Of a stretch of 64,000 bases of DNA, positions 25,353-34,016 are shown in pieces. The notes under the pieces are model-generated. The model saw only the letters and a program-made list of their open reading frames with translations, was not told the origin of the DNA and made no database searches. Location: positions 1 through 64,000 of the forward strand of contig CAZQSF010000006.1 in NCBI GenBank assembly GCA_964595955.1, in the 5' to 3' direction. A program made the position numbers and the translations under genes. This stretch comes from JAJDFU01 sp964595955. GTDB lineage: Bacteria; Bacteroidota; Bacteroidia; Chitinophagales; Saprospiraceae. How positions within the stretch are numbered: the first letter of the stretch is position 1; each line of letters starts with the position of its first letter.

Positions 25353-26540
25353 ATGAATTCCCTGCATACATCTACAACTGCCCATTGGGGCAGCGGCTAC
25401 CTAGGCCACAACCAGTCGTTGCGCTTCTACCCCGACATGTACGCCAACTACTGGGCTTTCCCTTTTGACGTGCAAGCGCATCCGCACATGGGCATCAAGG
25501 TTGAGGGTGTTTTTCCGCGCACCCGCTTTTTCAACATAACCTTGTACGATGACGTGACCACCGATTACCTGACCGGCCTGTTGGATGTAGCGTTGAAACC
25601 CGATCCGGGCAGCCGCAATCCCTACCGAGCTGTGCTGGAAGGGGAGCATCGATACACCCTCTACATTGTACCGAAGGATACACCGGCCGAGCTTACCGAC
25701 GGACTTCACAATATGCTGACGTACGATCCGGACCTGCTCCGGCTCAACCTGCTTTTGCGCTACTACATACCGGAAGGCGATCCGCGGGGCGGTGTGGAGC
25801 TGCCCAGGCTCTCGGCTTTCGACAGCCGCACGGGGGAATCCAAGCCCATGCCCGAACGAGCCGAAACCCCTCTGGACGATTTGCCGGCGCATACCGTGCG
25901 GCCATTCCGGCATCTGCCCATTTTGTTTTTTCTGCGCAGCATCACATCGCGCATGTACCCCAACCCCATCAGCCAATACCTGTATGCACCCAATGTGCTT
26001 CAGGAGGGTCAGGTGGCCCTTTTTTCGTTTCGCCCGCCGGGCCACCCCCGCTCGCCGGCGGATTACGGATCAGCGGATGTGCGCTACTGGTCTGTCAACA
26101 TCGGAGACAACCACAATACCCATACCTATCATGGATACAAGGACTCCGACACCGTCCCGGATGCCGGGGGCTTTGTTCACTTCATCATTGCCGACCCGGG
26201 GGAGCCCGATTACGAACGGATCAAGGCCAAAGTGGAAACCTCGCCCAGCCTTTATCTCCTGCCTTGGCGAAAGGCCGAGTATGGGCCGGGCTTCATTCTG
26301 TTGTATCGCCAGACCATTTTCCATCCGGATTACCAACATGCGGTGCAGCGCGTGGAACAATACAATCCCTTCGACGAACAGGGCCGACCCCTGGAAAGCC
26401 CGCCCATGCCGCAGCCCGAGCAACTGGCGCATCTGGTGCTTGGAGAATGGGGGCCGCTGGGCCAGATGATGCCGGCCGGCCGGTTCCTTTCCGAAGACTT
26501 CCACCTGCAGACGGTGCGGCAAATCGAAAAATGGCTCTGA
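25353..26540 (+). CDS. Uncharacterised two-lobed beta-rich protein
   Basis: 395 aa from the ATG at 25353; an earlier in-frame start at 25317 falls inside the terminator T run and is rejected. There is no signal peptide. The sequence falls into two related-looking halves: an N-terminal one with VFPRTRFFNITLYDDVTTDYL and a C-terminal one with VRYWSVNIGDNHN and a GGFVHFIIADP strand, ending in an LLYRQTIFHPDYQHAVQRV helix. This resembles a group of uncharacterised proteins in actinobacteria and cyanobacteria with an R-Y-W/F-S strand and a similar C-terminal helix, and more loosely DUF1254/DUF1214. No catalytic motif is evident. A stand-alone gene between a terminator and kamA. Confidence 0.65.
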   Translation: MNSLHTSTTAHWGSGYLGHNQSLRFYPDMYANYWAFPFDVQAHPHMGIKVEGVFPRTRFFNITLYDDVTTDYLTGLLDVALKPDPGSRNPYRAVLEGEHRYTLYIVPKDTPAELTDGLHNMLTYDPDLLRLNLLLRYYIPEGDPRGGVELPRLSAFDSRTGESKPMPERAETPLDDLPAHTVRPFRHLPILFFLRSITSRMYPNPISQYLYAPNVLQEGQVALFSFRPPGHPRSPADYGSADVRYWSVNIGDNHNTHTYHGYKDSDTVPDAGGFVHFIIADPGEPDYERIKAKVETSPSLYLLPWRKAEYGPGFILLYRQTIFHPDYQHAVQRVEQYNPFDEQGRPLESPPMPQPEQLAHLVLGEWGPLGQMMPAGRFLSEDFHLQTVRQIEKWL

Positions 26541-26806
26541 ACCGGCAGCGGAGCTTCCAAGGAAAAATCCCCTTTTTTTTACGTTAAAATTCAGTATATT
26601 CGGGATGTTCTGCTAGAAATCCACATCCGATCAAAAAACGGGCTTTCTCCTAGCCGCACACCCCTGGCTGCAAAGCCGCCCCATTGACCAAACCCGATGT
26701 CTGGCCGGAAAGGCAAGCGATTTTGCAAAGGATCCTCCGCGTTCGTGCGAGGCGGGTATGCCTTTGCCGATAGCAAGACGGTGACGCCTAAAGTCAATTT
26801 GTTGTT

Positions 26807-26822
26807 TTTTTAACGTTAAAAA
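26807..26822. promoter_or_regulatory. 16-bp palindrome upstream of kamA
   Basis: TTTTTAACGTTAAAAA is a perfect palindrome 8 bp before the start codon of the KamA gene. A near copy, TTTTTTACGTTAAAA, lies at 26575-26589 in the same intergenic region, about 230 bp upstream. The repeated ACGTTAAAA core suggests a regulator site; the DNA between the copies shows no gene. Confidence 0.4.
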
Positions 26823-26830
26823 TATTTTAA

Positions 26831-28150
26831 ATGGCAGCATCTCCGATGAAATACAAAGCCTACGCTCTGCGCAACTACCGCGAAATTCCCCAGCTCAAAC
26901 AAGCCCTTTCCAAGCGCGAAGAACAGGCTATTGACGTGGTGGGCCACGTGCTTCCGTTCAAGGTAAATACTTATGTGGTCGAGGAGTTGATTGATTGGGG
27001 AAATATCCCGGAGGACCCCATTTTTCAATTGACCTTCCCCCAACCCGGTATGCTGTCCGAGGCCCACTTTGAGGAGATGGAACAAGCGCTGGCCCAGGGG
27101 CTCAGCAAGGCCGAATTGAAGATCGTAGCCAATAAGATCCGCTATCAACTCAACCCCCATCCCTCAGGACAGGCTCACAATGTACCTATGCTCGATGGCC
27201 AGAAGCTAACCGGCTTGCAGCACAAATACCGGGAGACGGTACTTTTTTTTCCCAGCAACAGTCAGACCTGCCATGCCTACTGCACCTTTTGTTTCCGCTG
27301 GCCGCAATTCGTCGGGATAGACGAGCTGAAGTTTGCCATGCGCGAAACGGAACTCTTGGTAGAATACCTTCGGCGGCATCCGCAGGTGACCGATGTGCTG
27401 TTCACCGGCGGGGATCCCATGATCATGTCGGCCAAGAACTTTACTGCTTATGTGGAGCCTCTGCTCAAGGGCAACCTGCCCAGCCTGCAAAGTATCCGCA
27501 TCGGCACCAAGTCGCTGAGCTATTGGCCCTACAAGTTCACGACCGACAAGGACGCCGACGATATGCTTCGCCTTTTCGAACGCGTAGTCCAAAAGGGATA
27601 TCACCTGGCTTTCATGGCTCACTTCAATCATCCGCGAGAACTGGAAACGCCGGCCGTACAGGAGGCCGTGCGCCGCATCCGCAATACGGGGGCCCAGATC
27701 CGCACCCAGTCGCCCATCATGCGTCACATCAACGACAGCGTAGATGCTTGGAAGCGCATGTGGCGCATGCAGACCCGCATGGGCATCGTGCCCTACTACA
27801 TGTTCGTGGCCCGCGATACGGGGGCACAGGATTATTTTGCGGTAAGCCTGGAGCGTGCCCATCAGATCTTTCGCAAGGCCTACCAGCAGCAAAGCGGACT
27901 CGGCCGCACGGTACGCGGACCGGTCATGTCGGCCAATCCGGGCAAGGTGCAGGTGCTGGGCACCGCCGACATCCAGGGCGAGCGGGTCTTTTCGCTGCGA
28001 TTCATCCAGGGCCGAAATCCCGATTGGGTGGGGCGCCCTTTCTTTGCACGCTATAATCCCAAGGCCGTCTGGCTGGATGACCTGGAGCCGGCCTTCGGCA
28101 AGGCGCAGTTCTTCTTTCAGGAGAAGGCGTCGGGGGTGTTTCAGAATTAA
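26831..28150 (+). CDS. KamA-family radical SAM protein (lysine 2,3-aminomutase-like)
   Basis: 439 aa. Radical SAM core with the 4Fe-4S motif CHAYCTFC (Cys147, Cys151, Cys154) followed by FRW, the SAM-binding LFTGGDPMIMS motif, and the family's conserved RIGTKSLSYWPYKF and MAHFNHPRE segments. KamA enzymes shift an amino group on lysine or similar substrates using PLP and a radical, but several subfamilies have other roles; I could not confidently place the PLP lysine, so the substrate is open. No acetyl-lysine or lysine-fermentation genes are adjacent. It is convergent with parC across a 245-bp gap rich in hairpins. Confidence 0.85.
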   Translation: MAASPMKYKAYALRNYREIPQLKQALSKREEQAIDVVGHVLPFKVNTYVVEELIDWGNIPEDPIFQLTFPQPGMLSEAHFEEMEQALAQGLSKAELKIVANKIRYQLNPHPSGQAHNVPMLDGQKLTGLQHKYRETVLFFPSNSQTCHAYCTFCFRWPQFVGIDELKFAMRETELLVEYLRRHPQVTDVLFTGGDPMIMSAKNFTAYVEPLLKGNLPSLQSIRIGTKSLSYWPYKFTTDKDADDMLRLFERVVQKGYHLAFMAHFNHPRELETPAVQEAVRRIRNTGAQIRTQSPIMRHINDSVDAWKRMWRMQTRMGIVPYYMFVARDTGAQDYFAVSLERAHQIFRKAYQQQSGLGRTVRGPVMSANPGKVQVLGTADIQGERVFSLRFIQGRNPDWVGRPFFARYNPKAVWLDDLEPAFGKAQFFFQEKASGVFQN

Positions 28151-28395
28151 CCCGGATTATTCACGGGTTACCGTGAATCCTGACAATTGCAAAATTTTGT
28201 GGGCCCAAACTTGGGTACGGATAATAACAGTGAGAATTGAACTGCATTATTCGTAATAGTTTGATTCACAAAATTTTACAATTCGTCAGCCCTTCGGGCG
28301 GAAAATTCGATGAATTTTCCGGGTTAACCCGCACGGATCGGATGACCTGCCGTAGGCAGGGCAAGCTCAGGGCATCCGGTGAGTGATTTTCAGGC
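28151..28395. repeat. Inverted-repeat-dense gap between kamA and parC
   Basis: This short gap holds at least six hairpin-forming sequences: ATTCACGG/CCGTGAAT (28159-28178, 4-nt loop); a long imperfect pair, 28181-28201 with 28267-28288, of about 20 pairs; CCCAA/TTGGG near 28204-28215; GGAAAATTC/GAATTTTCC (28300-28320, 3-nt loop); the palindrome GGGTTAACCC (28321-28330); and a nested pair, CGGATG/CATCCG (28339-28344, 28373-28378) around CCTGCC/GGCAGG (28346-28360). Some must end the two convergent transcripts; the density exceeds what termination needs. Confidence 0.55.
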
Positions 28396-30996
28396 CTAAT
28401 CAAAAAGCTTCTGCTGCCCGCCGCTTCTGGCCTTCAGGTCGAACTCCACGGAATCGCCGGCCTGAAGCCGCTCCTTGGCTTCGGACTCGGTTTCTACCTC
28501 CTTGACGGAAAGCAATTTGGCTTCGGTGAGTTTGTTGCCTAAAGCTTTCCAGCCTTTGAGGTCGATAAAATCGGCCGGTTTGAGAAGCTCCTCGTGTTTC
28601 TTCTTGTTGGCCCGGTAGGTGTACTGCAGGGTGGGGTCGTCTTCGGCCGTGGCATAGTACAGCCTGGTATCCTTGTGATCGGTGAGAAAGGCAAAGCGCT
28701 GATCCAGGCTGTTGGTCTCGATCATGAAGCGCTTGACCAGGGTCCAGCCTTTGCCGCCCTCGTAATAGACAGCGCTGATGGCGCCCAGCTCGTCGTGCTT
28801 GCCGATGTACATCAGCTCCTTGGGCGGGTATTTGCGATTGAGGTCAAGCTCATTGAGCTCGTAGCTGCCTTCCTTGTAAATAGCCAGGATGAGGTCGCCG
28901 GTATCGAAGGCGCCCAGGTAGCGTCCGCGCTTGTCGGTATTGAGGCGGCCGCTCACTTCGTCCATCCACACCTGCATGGCGCCCAGAGTGGATTTGCCCA
29001 CCTCTTTGAGGGCGATCTTTCGCACGGGATATTTGGTGAGGGTGTTGCCCTTGGAGCCGCGGCCTTTGATGTCCAGCTCGCCGAAGTCGAAATCGAACAC
29101 CTTATTTCGGGCACGGGACTGGGGGTGGAGGGTAACGGTCACCACTTCGGCTTCCCCATTGGGGTTGGCCGAGAAATAGAGCACCTTGGAATGCGGCTCG
29201 CCTGTAGTGAGGTCGTACTCCTTGTCGCGGGTGATGGCCTTCACGTGGAAGCGCTTGACGAAGCTTCTTCCCGTTTTGCCGTCGAGGTAGGCCAGGTTGT
29301 AGGTCGTTCGTTCGTCGCCTTTCTTCCACACGTCCACGTGGATGATGTCCTTGCCCACGAAGACCTTGTCGGCAATGCGCGTCACCTGGAACTTGCCGTC
29401 CTTGCGAAAGACGATGATGTCGTCGATGTCCGAGCAGTCGGTCACGAATTCGTCCTTCTTCAGGCCGGTACCGATAAAGCCTTCCTTGCGGTTGACGTAC
29501 AGTTTGGCATTGGCAGCCACCACCGTGGCCGCTTCGATCTCTTCGAAGGTCGCGATCTCGGTCTTGCGCTCCCGTCCTTTGCCGTATTTTTCCAGCAGGT
29601 GCTGAAACCAGGCAATGGCGTAGTCGGTGAGGTGCTCCAGGTCGTGTTTCACCTGAGCCAGTTCTTCCTCCAGCCTGGCGATCTGCTCGTCGGCCTTGAA
29701 GACGTTGTATTTGGAGATGCGCTTGATCTTGATCTCGGTGAGGCGGATGAGGTCGTCTTCGCTGATGTCGCGCAGCAGCAAGAGCCGGTCGTCCGCTTTC
29801 TCGCCGGGCACGCACACGTGCTTTCGCAGCCCCCTATCGATGGCCTCCAATACGGCCTCCCAGGTCTCGCATTCCTCGATGTCGCGATAGATGCGCTTCT
29901 CGATGAAGATCTTTTCCAGGCTGGCGAAGTGCAGTTTTTCTTCCAGCTCGTGCTGTCGTATGGCCAATTCTTGCCGGAGTAGCTCGCGCGTGCGCTCCGT
30001 GCTGATGCGCAGGATCTCCTCCACCGTCACGAAGTGCGGCTTTTCATCAATAATGATGCAGGCGTTTGGCGAAATGGATACCTGGCAGTGGGTGAACTTG
30101 TACAGCGCATCGATCGCCAGGTCGGGTGAATAGCCGGAAGCCAGTTCGATGAGCACTTCTACCTCGGCGGCCGTATTGTCGGTCACTCGTTTCACCTTGA
30201 TCTTCCCCTTCTCGTTGGCTTTGATGATGGAGTCGATAAGGTTGGGAACCGTCACGCCGTAGGGCAGTTCGCGCACGGCCAGGATGTTTTTGTCGAGCTG
30301 TTCGAGGCGGGCCCGCACCTTTGCCCGGCCGCCGCGCCGGCCGCTCTGATAATCGCTCACATCCACCAGGCCCGCGGTGGGGAAGTCGGGGTAGAGCGTG
30401 GTTTTTTTGCCCTGCAACAACTTTATGGAAGCCTGCAAGAGTTCGATGAAATTGTGCGGCAGGATCTTGGTGGACAGGCCTACGGCTATGCCTTCCGCTC
30501 CCTGTGCCAGCAGCAGAGGAAATTTCATGGGAAGGTGAATGGGCTCCTTCTTGCGGCCGTCGTAAGAGAGTTGCCAGTCGGTGGTCTGCGGGTTGAAGGC
30601 CACTTCCTTGGCGAAGGGCGTAAGCCTTGCTTCGATGTAGCGGGAGGCCGCCGCGCTGTCGCCGGTGCGATAGTCGCCCCAGTTTCCCTGGGTATCGATC
30701 AGAAGCTCGCGCTGGCCGAGATTCACCATAGCCTCGCCGATGGCTGCATCGCCATGGGGGTGGTATTGCATGGTCTGGCCGATGATGTTGGCCACCTTGT
30801 TGAAGCGGCCGTCATCCATCTCGCGCAGCGCGTGCAGAATGCGCCGCTGCACTGGCTTGAGGCCATCCTCCACGGCGGGAACGGCCCGTTCCAGGATCAC
30901 ATAGGAGGCGTAATCCAGGAAATAGTCCTGGTACATGCCGTTGAGGGAGATGATGCTTCCGTTTCCGTTTGCCTTGTTCTCTTCTGGCTTAGGCAT
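28396..30996 (-). CDS. parC: DNA topoisomerase IV subunit A
   Basis: 866 aa. Type IIA topoisomerase breakage-reunion subunit, which with ParE separates linked daughter chromosomes. N-terminal winged-helix region with VEDGLKPVQRRILHA and YHPHGDAAIGEAMV, and the catalytic tyrosine in AAASRYIEARLTP (about residue 120). The C-terminal third has beta-pinwheel-like repeats but no clear GyrA box (QRRGGKG), supporting ParC over GyrA; its size and the TQGNWGDYRTGDS block agree with Bacteroidota ParC. parE is not adjacent here, although gyrB is some 20 kb away. Followed downstream by the hairpin-rich gap. Confidence 0.9.
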   Translation of the reverse strand: MPKPEENKANGNGSIISLNGMYQDYFLDYASYVILERAVPAVEDGLKPVQRRILHALREMDDGRFNKVANIIGQTMQYHPHGDAAIGEAMVNLGQRELLIDTQGNWGDYRTGDSAAASRYIEARLTPFAKEVAFNPQTTDWQLSYDGRKKEPIHLPMKFPLLLAQGAEGIAVGLSTKILPHNFIELLQASIKLLQGKKTTLYPDFPTAGLVDVSDYQSGRRGGRAKVRARLEQLDKNILAVRELPYGVTVPNLIDSIIKANEKGKIKVKRVTDNTAAEVEVLIELASGYSPDLAIDALYKFTHCQVSISPNACIIIDEKPHFVTVEEILRISTERTRELLRQELAIRQHELEEKLHFASLEKIFIEKRIYRDIEECETWEAVLEAIDRGLRKHVCVPGEKADDRLLLLRDISEDDLIRLTEIKIKRISKYNVFKADEQIARLEEELAQVKHDLEHLTDYAIAWFQHLLEKYGKGRERKTEIATFEEIEAATVVAANAKLYVNRKEGFIGTGLKKDEFVTDCSDIDDIIVFRKDGKFQVTRIADKVFVGKDIIHVDVWKKGDERTTYNLAYLDGKTGRSFVKRFHVKAITRDKEYDLTTGEPHSKVLYFSANPNGEAEVVTVTLHPQSRARNKVFDFDFGELDIKGRGSKGNTLTKYPVRKIALKEVGKSTLGAMQVWMDEVSGRLNTDKRGRYLGAFDTGDLILAIYKEGSYELNELDLNRKYPPKELMYIGKHDELGAISAVYYEGGKGWTLVKRFMIETNSLDQRFAFLTDHKDTRLYYATAEDDPTLQYTYRANKKKHEELLKPADFIDLKGWKALGNKLTEAKLLSVKEVETESEAKERLQAGDSVEFDLKARSGGQQKLFD

Positions 30997-31050
30997 AGCG
31001 TCTTATTAGCCCGGTAAAGATACGAGAATCGCCTGACCGGAACAAACAAA

Positions 31051-31089
31051 ATGTTTTAAAAGAGGCCGCCGGTTTACCTCTGGCGGCCT
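31051..31089 (-). terminator. Terminator after rluB
   Basis: On the minus strand AGGCCGCC and GGCGGCCT (31082-31089 and 31063-31070) pair perfectly around an 11-nt loop, followed by TCTTTTAAAACAT. It lies about 90 bp past the rluB stop and ahead of parC, so parC probably has its own promoter. Confidence 0.72.
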
Positions 31090-31177
31090 TCCCGGCGCGG
31101 TTCTTTCCGCCGGATCACCAACCGGAGTTAGCTCTTCGGCGCACACCTGTATCCCATAAGGGCTGGGCGACCGGCAT

Positions 31178-31981
31178 TCATTCCTTGAAATACTTCAGTC
31201 GCCGCACCTCTTCTTCCGTGAGGTGGCGGTGAAACCCGCGGGGCAGGTCTTTCTTGGTGAGGCCGGCGTAGTGGGTGCGATCCAGCCGGTTGATCTCATA
31301 GCCCAGATGTTCGAACAGCCGGCGCACGATGCGGTTTCGGCCGATGTGGATCTCCAGGGAGACCTCTTTGCCCTGCTTGTCGGGCAGCAGCACGATCTCA
31401 TCCACGGGGGCCGGGCCGTCGTCCAGTTCCAGGCCGTTGCGGATCTGCTGCAGATGTTCGGGGCGGAGCGGCTTGTCGAGCGCTACCAGGTAGACCTTGC
31501 TCACCTCGTGGCTGGGGTGCGCCAGGCGCTGGGCCAGTTCGCCGTCGTTGGTGAGCAGCAGCAGCCCGGTCGTGTTGCGGTCCAGCCGGCCGACGGGAAA
31601 GATCCGTTCGTCCACTTTGCCCCGAAGCAGGTCCAGTACGGTGCGGCGGCCTTTTTCGTCGCTCACGGTGGAAATCGTATTCTTGGGTTTGTTCAGCAGG
31701 ATGTAGACCTGCTTTTCCTCCGGACGGATCACCCGGCCTTCGTAGGCGATCTCGTCGCCCTCCTGCACCACGTAGTAGGGCTCTCGCTTCACCTCGCCGT
31801 TGACGGTCACCTTGCCGGCCTTGACCAGTTCGGCCGCCTGACGGCGCGAAGCGATCCCGCAGTGCGCCACGTACTTGTTGAGCCGCATAGGACCGGGCGG
31901 CTCCGGCCGGAAGGCCGGTTTTTTCTTATTGGGTTGGGACTTGCGACGGAGTTGAAGGCGGTTTGGCTTTTTTTTCTTCAT
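31178..31981 (-). CDS. rluB: 23S rRNA pseudouridine synthase B-like
   Basis: 267 aa. RsuA/RluB family: a basic Lys-rich N-terminal tail (about 1-30), an S4 RNA-binding domain (MRLNKYVAHCGIASRRQAAELV, about 32-80), then the catalytic domain with the active-site Asp in GRLDRNTTGLLLLTNDGE and the end motif IGRNRIVRRLFEHLGYEI. It would convert a uridine in 23S rRNA near position 2605 (E. coli numbering) to pseudouridine. It starts 6 bp after dnaB, so it is co-transcribed with it. Confidence 0.92.
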   Translation of the reverse strand: MKKKKPNRLQLRRKSQPNKKKPAFRPEPPGPMRLNKYVAHCGIASRRQAAELVKAGKVTVNGEVKREPYYVVQEGDEIAYEGRVIRPEEKQVYILLNKPKNTISTVSDEKGRRTVLDLLRGKVDERIFPVGRLDRNTTGLLLLTNDGELAQRLAHPSHEVSKVYLVALDKPLRPEHLQQIRNGLELDDGPAPVDEIVLLPDKQGKEVSLEIHIGRNRIVRRLFEHLGYEINRLDRTHYAGLTKKDLPRGFHRHLTEEEVRRLKYFKE

Positions 31982-31987
31982 ACGCGA

Positions 31988-33538
31988 TTAAAAGGGAATG
32001 TCTTCATCGGGCGTGAGCGTGGAGTCGTCGTCGTTCATCCGGGAGGAACGGGTGATGACGTTCATGCCACTCAGGCTGTCTTCAAAGGTGCCCTCGGGCA
32101 AGTCGGCAAAGTCGGGTTCATCCCAGTCGGAGAAGCGGGCGTATTCCTCTGTGAAGCGCAATTTAACGGTCCGGGTCTCGCCGTTGCGGTGCTTGGCTAC
32201 GATAAGCTCGGCCACGCCCTTGTTGGAGTTGCCTTCTTCATCTTCGAGTATGTCGTAGTATTCGGGGCGATAGATAAAGGAGACGATGTCGGCATCCTGT
32301 TCGATCGAGCCGGATTCCCGCAGGTCGCTGAGTTGCGGCCGCTTGGTGCCGCCCCGGACCTCCACTGCTCGGCTGAGTTGAGAGAGGGCAATGACCGGCA
32401 CGTTCAGTTCTTTGGCCATGCCCTTGAGGGCCCGGGAGATCGCACTCACCTCCTGCTCGCGGTTGCCCCGCTGGTTTTCGCTGCCGCCGCTCATGAGCTG
32501 CAGGTAGTCGATCACGATGAGCTGGATATCGTGCTGCATCTTGAGGCGCCGGCATTTGGCGCGCAATTCAAATACATTGATGCCGGGGGTGTCGTCGATG
32601 AAAACGGGCGCTTCGCTGATCGCCTCAATGGCCTGGTGGAGCTGTTTCCACTCCTCTTCGCCCAGCTGGCCGTTGCGCATTTTGCTGCCCGAAATTTCCG
32701 CTTCCATGGAGATCAGGCGCTGGGCCAGTTGAAGCGCCGACATTTCCAGGGAGAAGATAGCTACCGGTCGGCGAAATGTGCCGGCCGCATTGCGCGCCAG
32801 CGAGAGGGTGAAACTGGTCTTACCCATACCGGGCCGGGCCGCGACAATGACGAGGTCGCTGGGCTGCCAGCCGGAGGTGAGGCGGTCCAGCGAGGAGAAA
32901 CCGGTGGGCACTCCGGTCAGGCCGTCTTCTCGGGTGCGCAATTCCTCCAATTGCTTGAGTGCCTTGGAGGCCAGCGAACTCATCGTCTCCACGCTTCGGC
33001 TCATATTGCGCTGGGCGATGTCAAACAGCCCCTGTTCGGCCCGGTCCAGCAGGTCGAACACATCGGTCGTATCCTCGTAGGCGTCTTTGACGACCAGGGA
33101 GGACACCCGGATCAGCTCGCGCTGAATGAACTTTTGAGCCACCAGGCGGGCATGGTATTCCAGGTTGGCCGAAGAGGCCACCCGGTCGGTGAGCTGAACC
33201 AAATAGGCAGCCCCGCCCGCAGCCTCCAGTTCGCCCTCCTTCTTGAGCGCTTCGGTGACGGTGAGCAGGTCGATGGGTTGCGAACGCTCGAACAGGCGCA
33301 TCATGGCCCCGTAGATAAGACCGTGGGCATCGTGATAAAAACTTTCCGGGCGGAGGATATCCAGGACTACAGCCATGGCGTCCTTTTCGAGCATGAGTGC
33401 GCCGAGAACCGCCTCTTCAAGCGCCGGAGCCTGTGGGGGCATCTTGCCAAATACGAAATCGGACAGGTCTTCCTGGCGCTGGCGAGGCCCCTTGGACAAG
33501 GAGGATTTGGGCTTGATTCCGGGTCGGTCTTTTGCCAT
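31988..33538 (-). CDS. dnaB: Replicative DNA helicase
   Basis: 516 aa. Hexameric 5'-3' helicase that drives the replication fork. N-terminal DnaB domain (PALEEAVLGALMLEKDAM to about 150), linker, then the RecA-like C-terminal domain with Walker A ARPGMGKTSF, Walker B LIVIDYLQLM and the end block DLRESGSIEQDADIVSFIYR. A basic N-terminal tail of about 35 residues precedes the conserved part, and an acidic tail (DDDSTLTPDEDIPF) closes it. Not inteinated. The 478-bp region upstream carries several DnaA-box sequences, suggesting DnaA control or a nearby origin. rluB follows by 6 bp. Confidence 0.95.
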   Translation of the reverse strand: MAKDRPGIKPKSSLSKGPRQRQEDLSDFVFGKMPPQAPALEEAVLGALMLEKDAMAVVLDILRPESFYHDAHGLIYGAMMRLFERSQPIDLLTVTEALKKEGELEAAGGAAYLVQLTDRVASSANLEYHARLVAQKFIQRELIRVSSLVVKDAYEDTTDVFDLLDRAEQGLFDIAQRNMSRSVETMSSLASKALKQLEELRTREDGLTGVPTGFSSLDRLTSGWQPSDLVIVAARPGMGKTSFTLSLARNAAGTFRRPVAIFSLEMSALQLAQRLISMEAEISGSKMRNGQLGEEEWKQLHQAIEAISEAPVFIDDTPGINVFELRAKCRRLKMQHDIQLIVIDYLQLMSGGSENQRGNREQEVSAISRALKGMAKELNVPVIALSQLSRAVEVRGGTKRPQLSDLRESGSIEQDADIVSFIYRPEYYDILEDEEGNSNKGVAELIVAKHRNGETRTVKLRFTEEYARFSDWDEPDFADLPEGTFEDSLSGMNVITRSSRMNDDDSTLTPDEDIPF

Positions 33539-34016
33539 GGTCGTTCACATTACATGCTCAAGGGCTGGTCTCGTTTGCTAATTGCATGATTCTAAGGCTG
33601 TTTTATTCACACATGTGGAGAAAACAGCTCTCCATTGTGGAAAAACAGCGTATTTGTTACCGCACTGTTAAGCGTAGTATAAATTAGTATCAAGCGGTTT
33701 TCCTTTCAAGCGATCGAACGGAAAACCGCAAATCCGACAGGAGTTATCAAATCTACAGCTTTTGCACGGCAAACCCAAGGATTGTTTTTCCACAAAACCC
33801 TGTACCGGATGGGGAAAAAAAGTGGTCTTTGCCGACCGGCGCGCCGGCCGGCTGCCCGGGCTGTTTTCATTCCATCGGCATACCGGCATAAAGCATAATT
33901 TTACCTATACTTGCTTCATTTTGAGTTCGGTTGTTTCAGCTGTGCGAAACGCCCGGAAAACGAAGTCCGTTCCTTTTGCGTTAACCCCCATGTAAAGCAG
34001 ACACCAAGTTTTCAAT
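33539..34016. other. 478-bp intergenic region between dnaB and the ABC exporter
   Basis: Divergent promoters for dnaB and the ABC exporter must lie here. Apart from the DnaA boxes and hairpin described separately, there is a GC-rich palindromic patch, GCCGACCGGCGCGCCGGCCGGC, near 33831-33852. No protein-coding frame or RNA gene was recognised. Confidence 0.6.
33603..33794. promoter_or_regulatory. DnaA-box cluster with hairpin upstream of dnaB (candidate origin or DnaA-controlled region)
   Basis: Perfect matches to the TTWTNCACA box: TTATTCACA at 33603-33611 (+), TTTTCCACA at 33636-33644 (-) and TTTTCCACA at 33786-33794 (+). One-mismatch boxes lie at 33614-33622 (-), 33760-33768 (+) and, outside, 33941-33949 (-). 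Between them is a locally AT-rich stretch (33651-33692, including TAGTATAAATTAGTAT) and a perfect 10-bp inverted repeat, GCGGTTTTCC 33694-33703 / GGAAAACCGC 33720-33729. The consensus occurs by chance about once per 16 kb on two strands, so three in 192 bp is a strong excess. Confidence 0.55.

Noticed and set aside
26591..26806. Possible riboswitch or small RNA upstream of kamA
   Set aside because: A lysine or cobalamin riboswitch was considered, but none of their conserved cores is visible.
28594..29982. Open frame antisense to parC
   Set aside because: The sense gene is ParC with the catalytic Tyr and conserved blocks; antisense frame is a composition artefact.
31223..33589. Long open frame antisense to rluB and dnaB
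   Set aside because: It crosses two well-defined sense genes.
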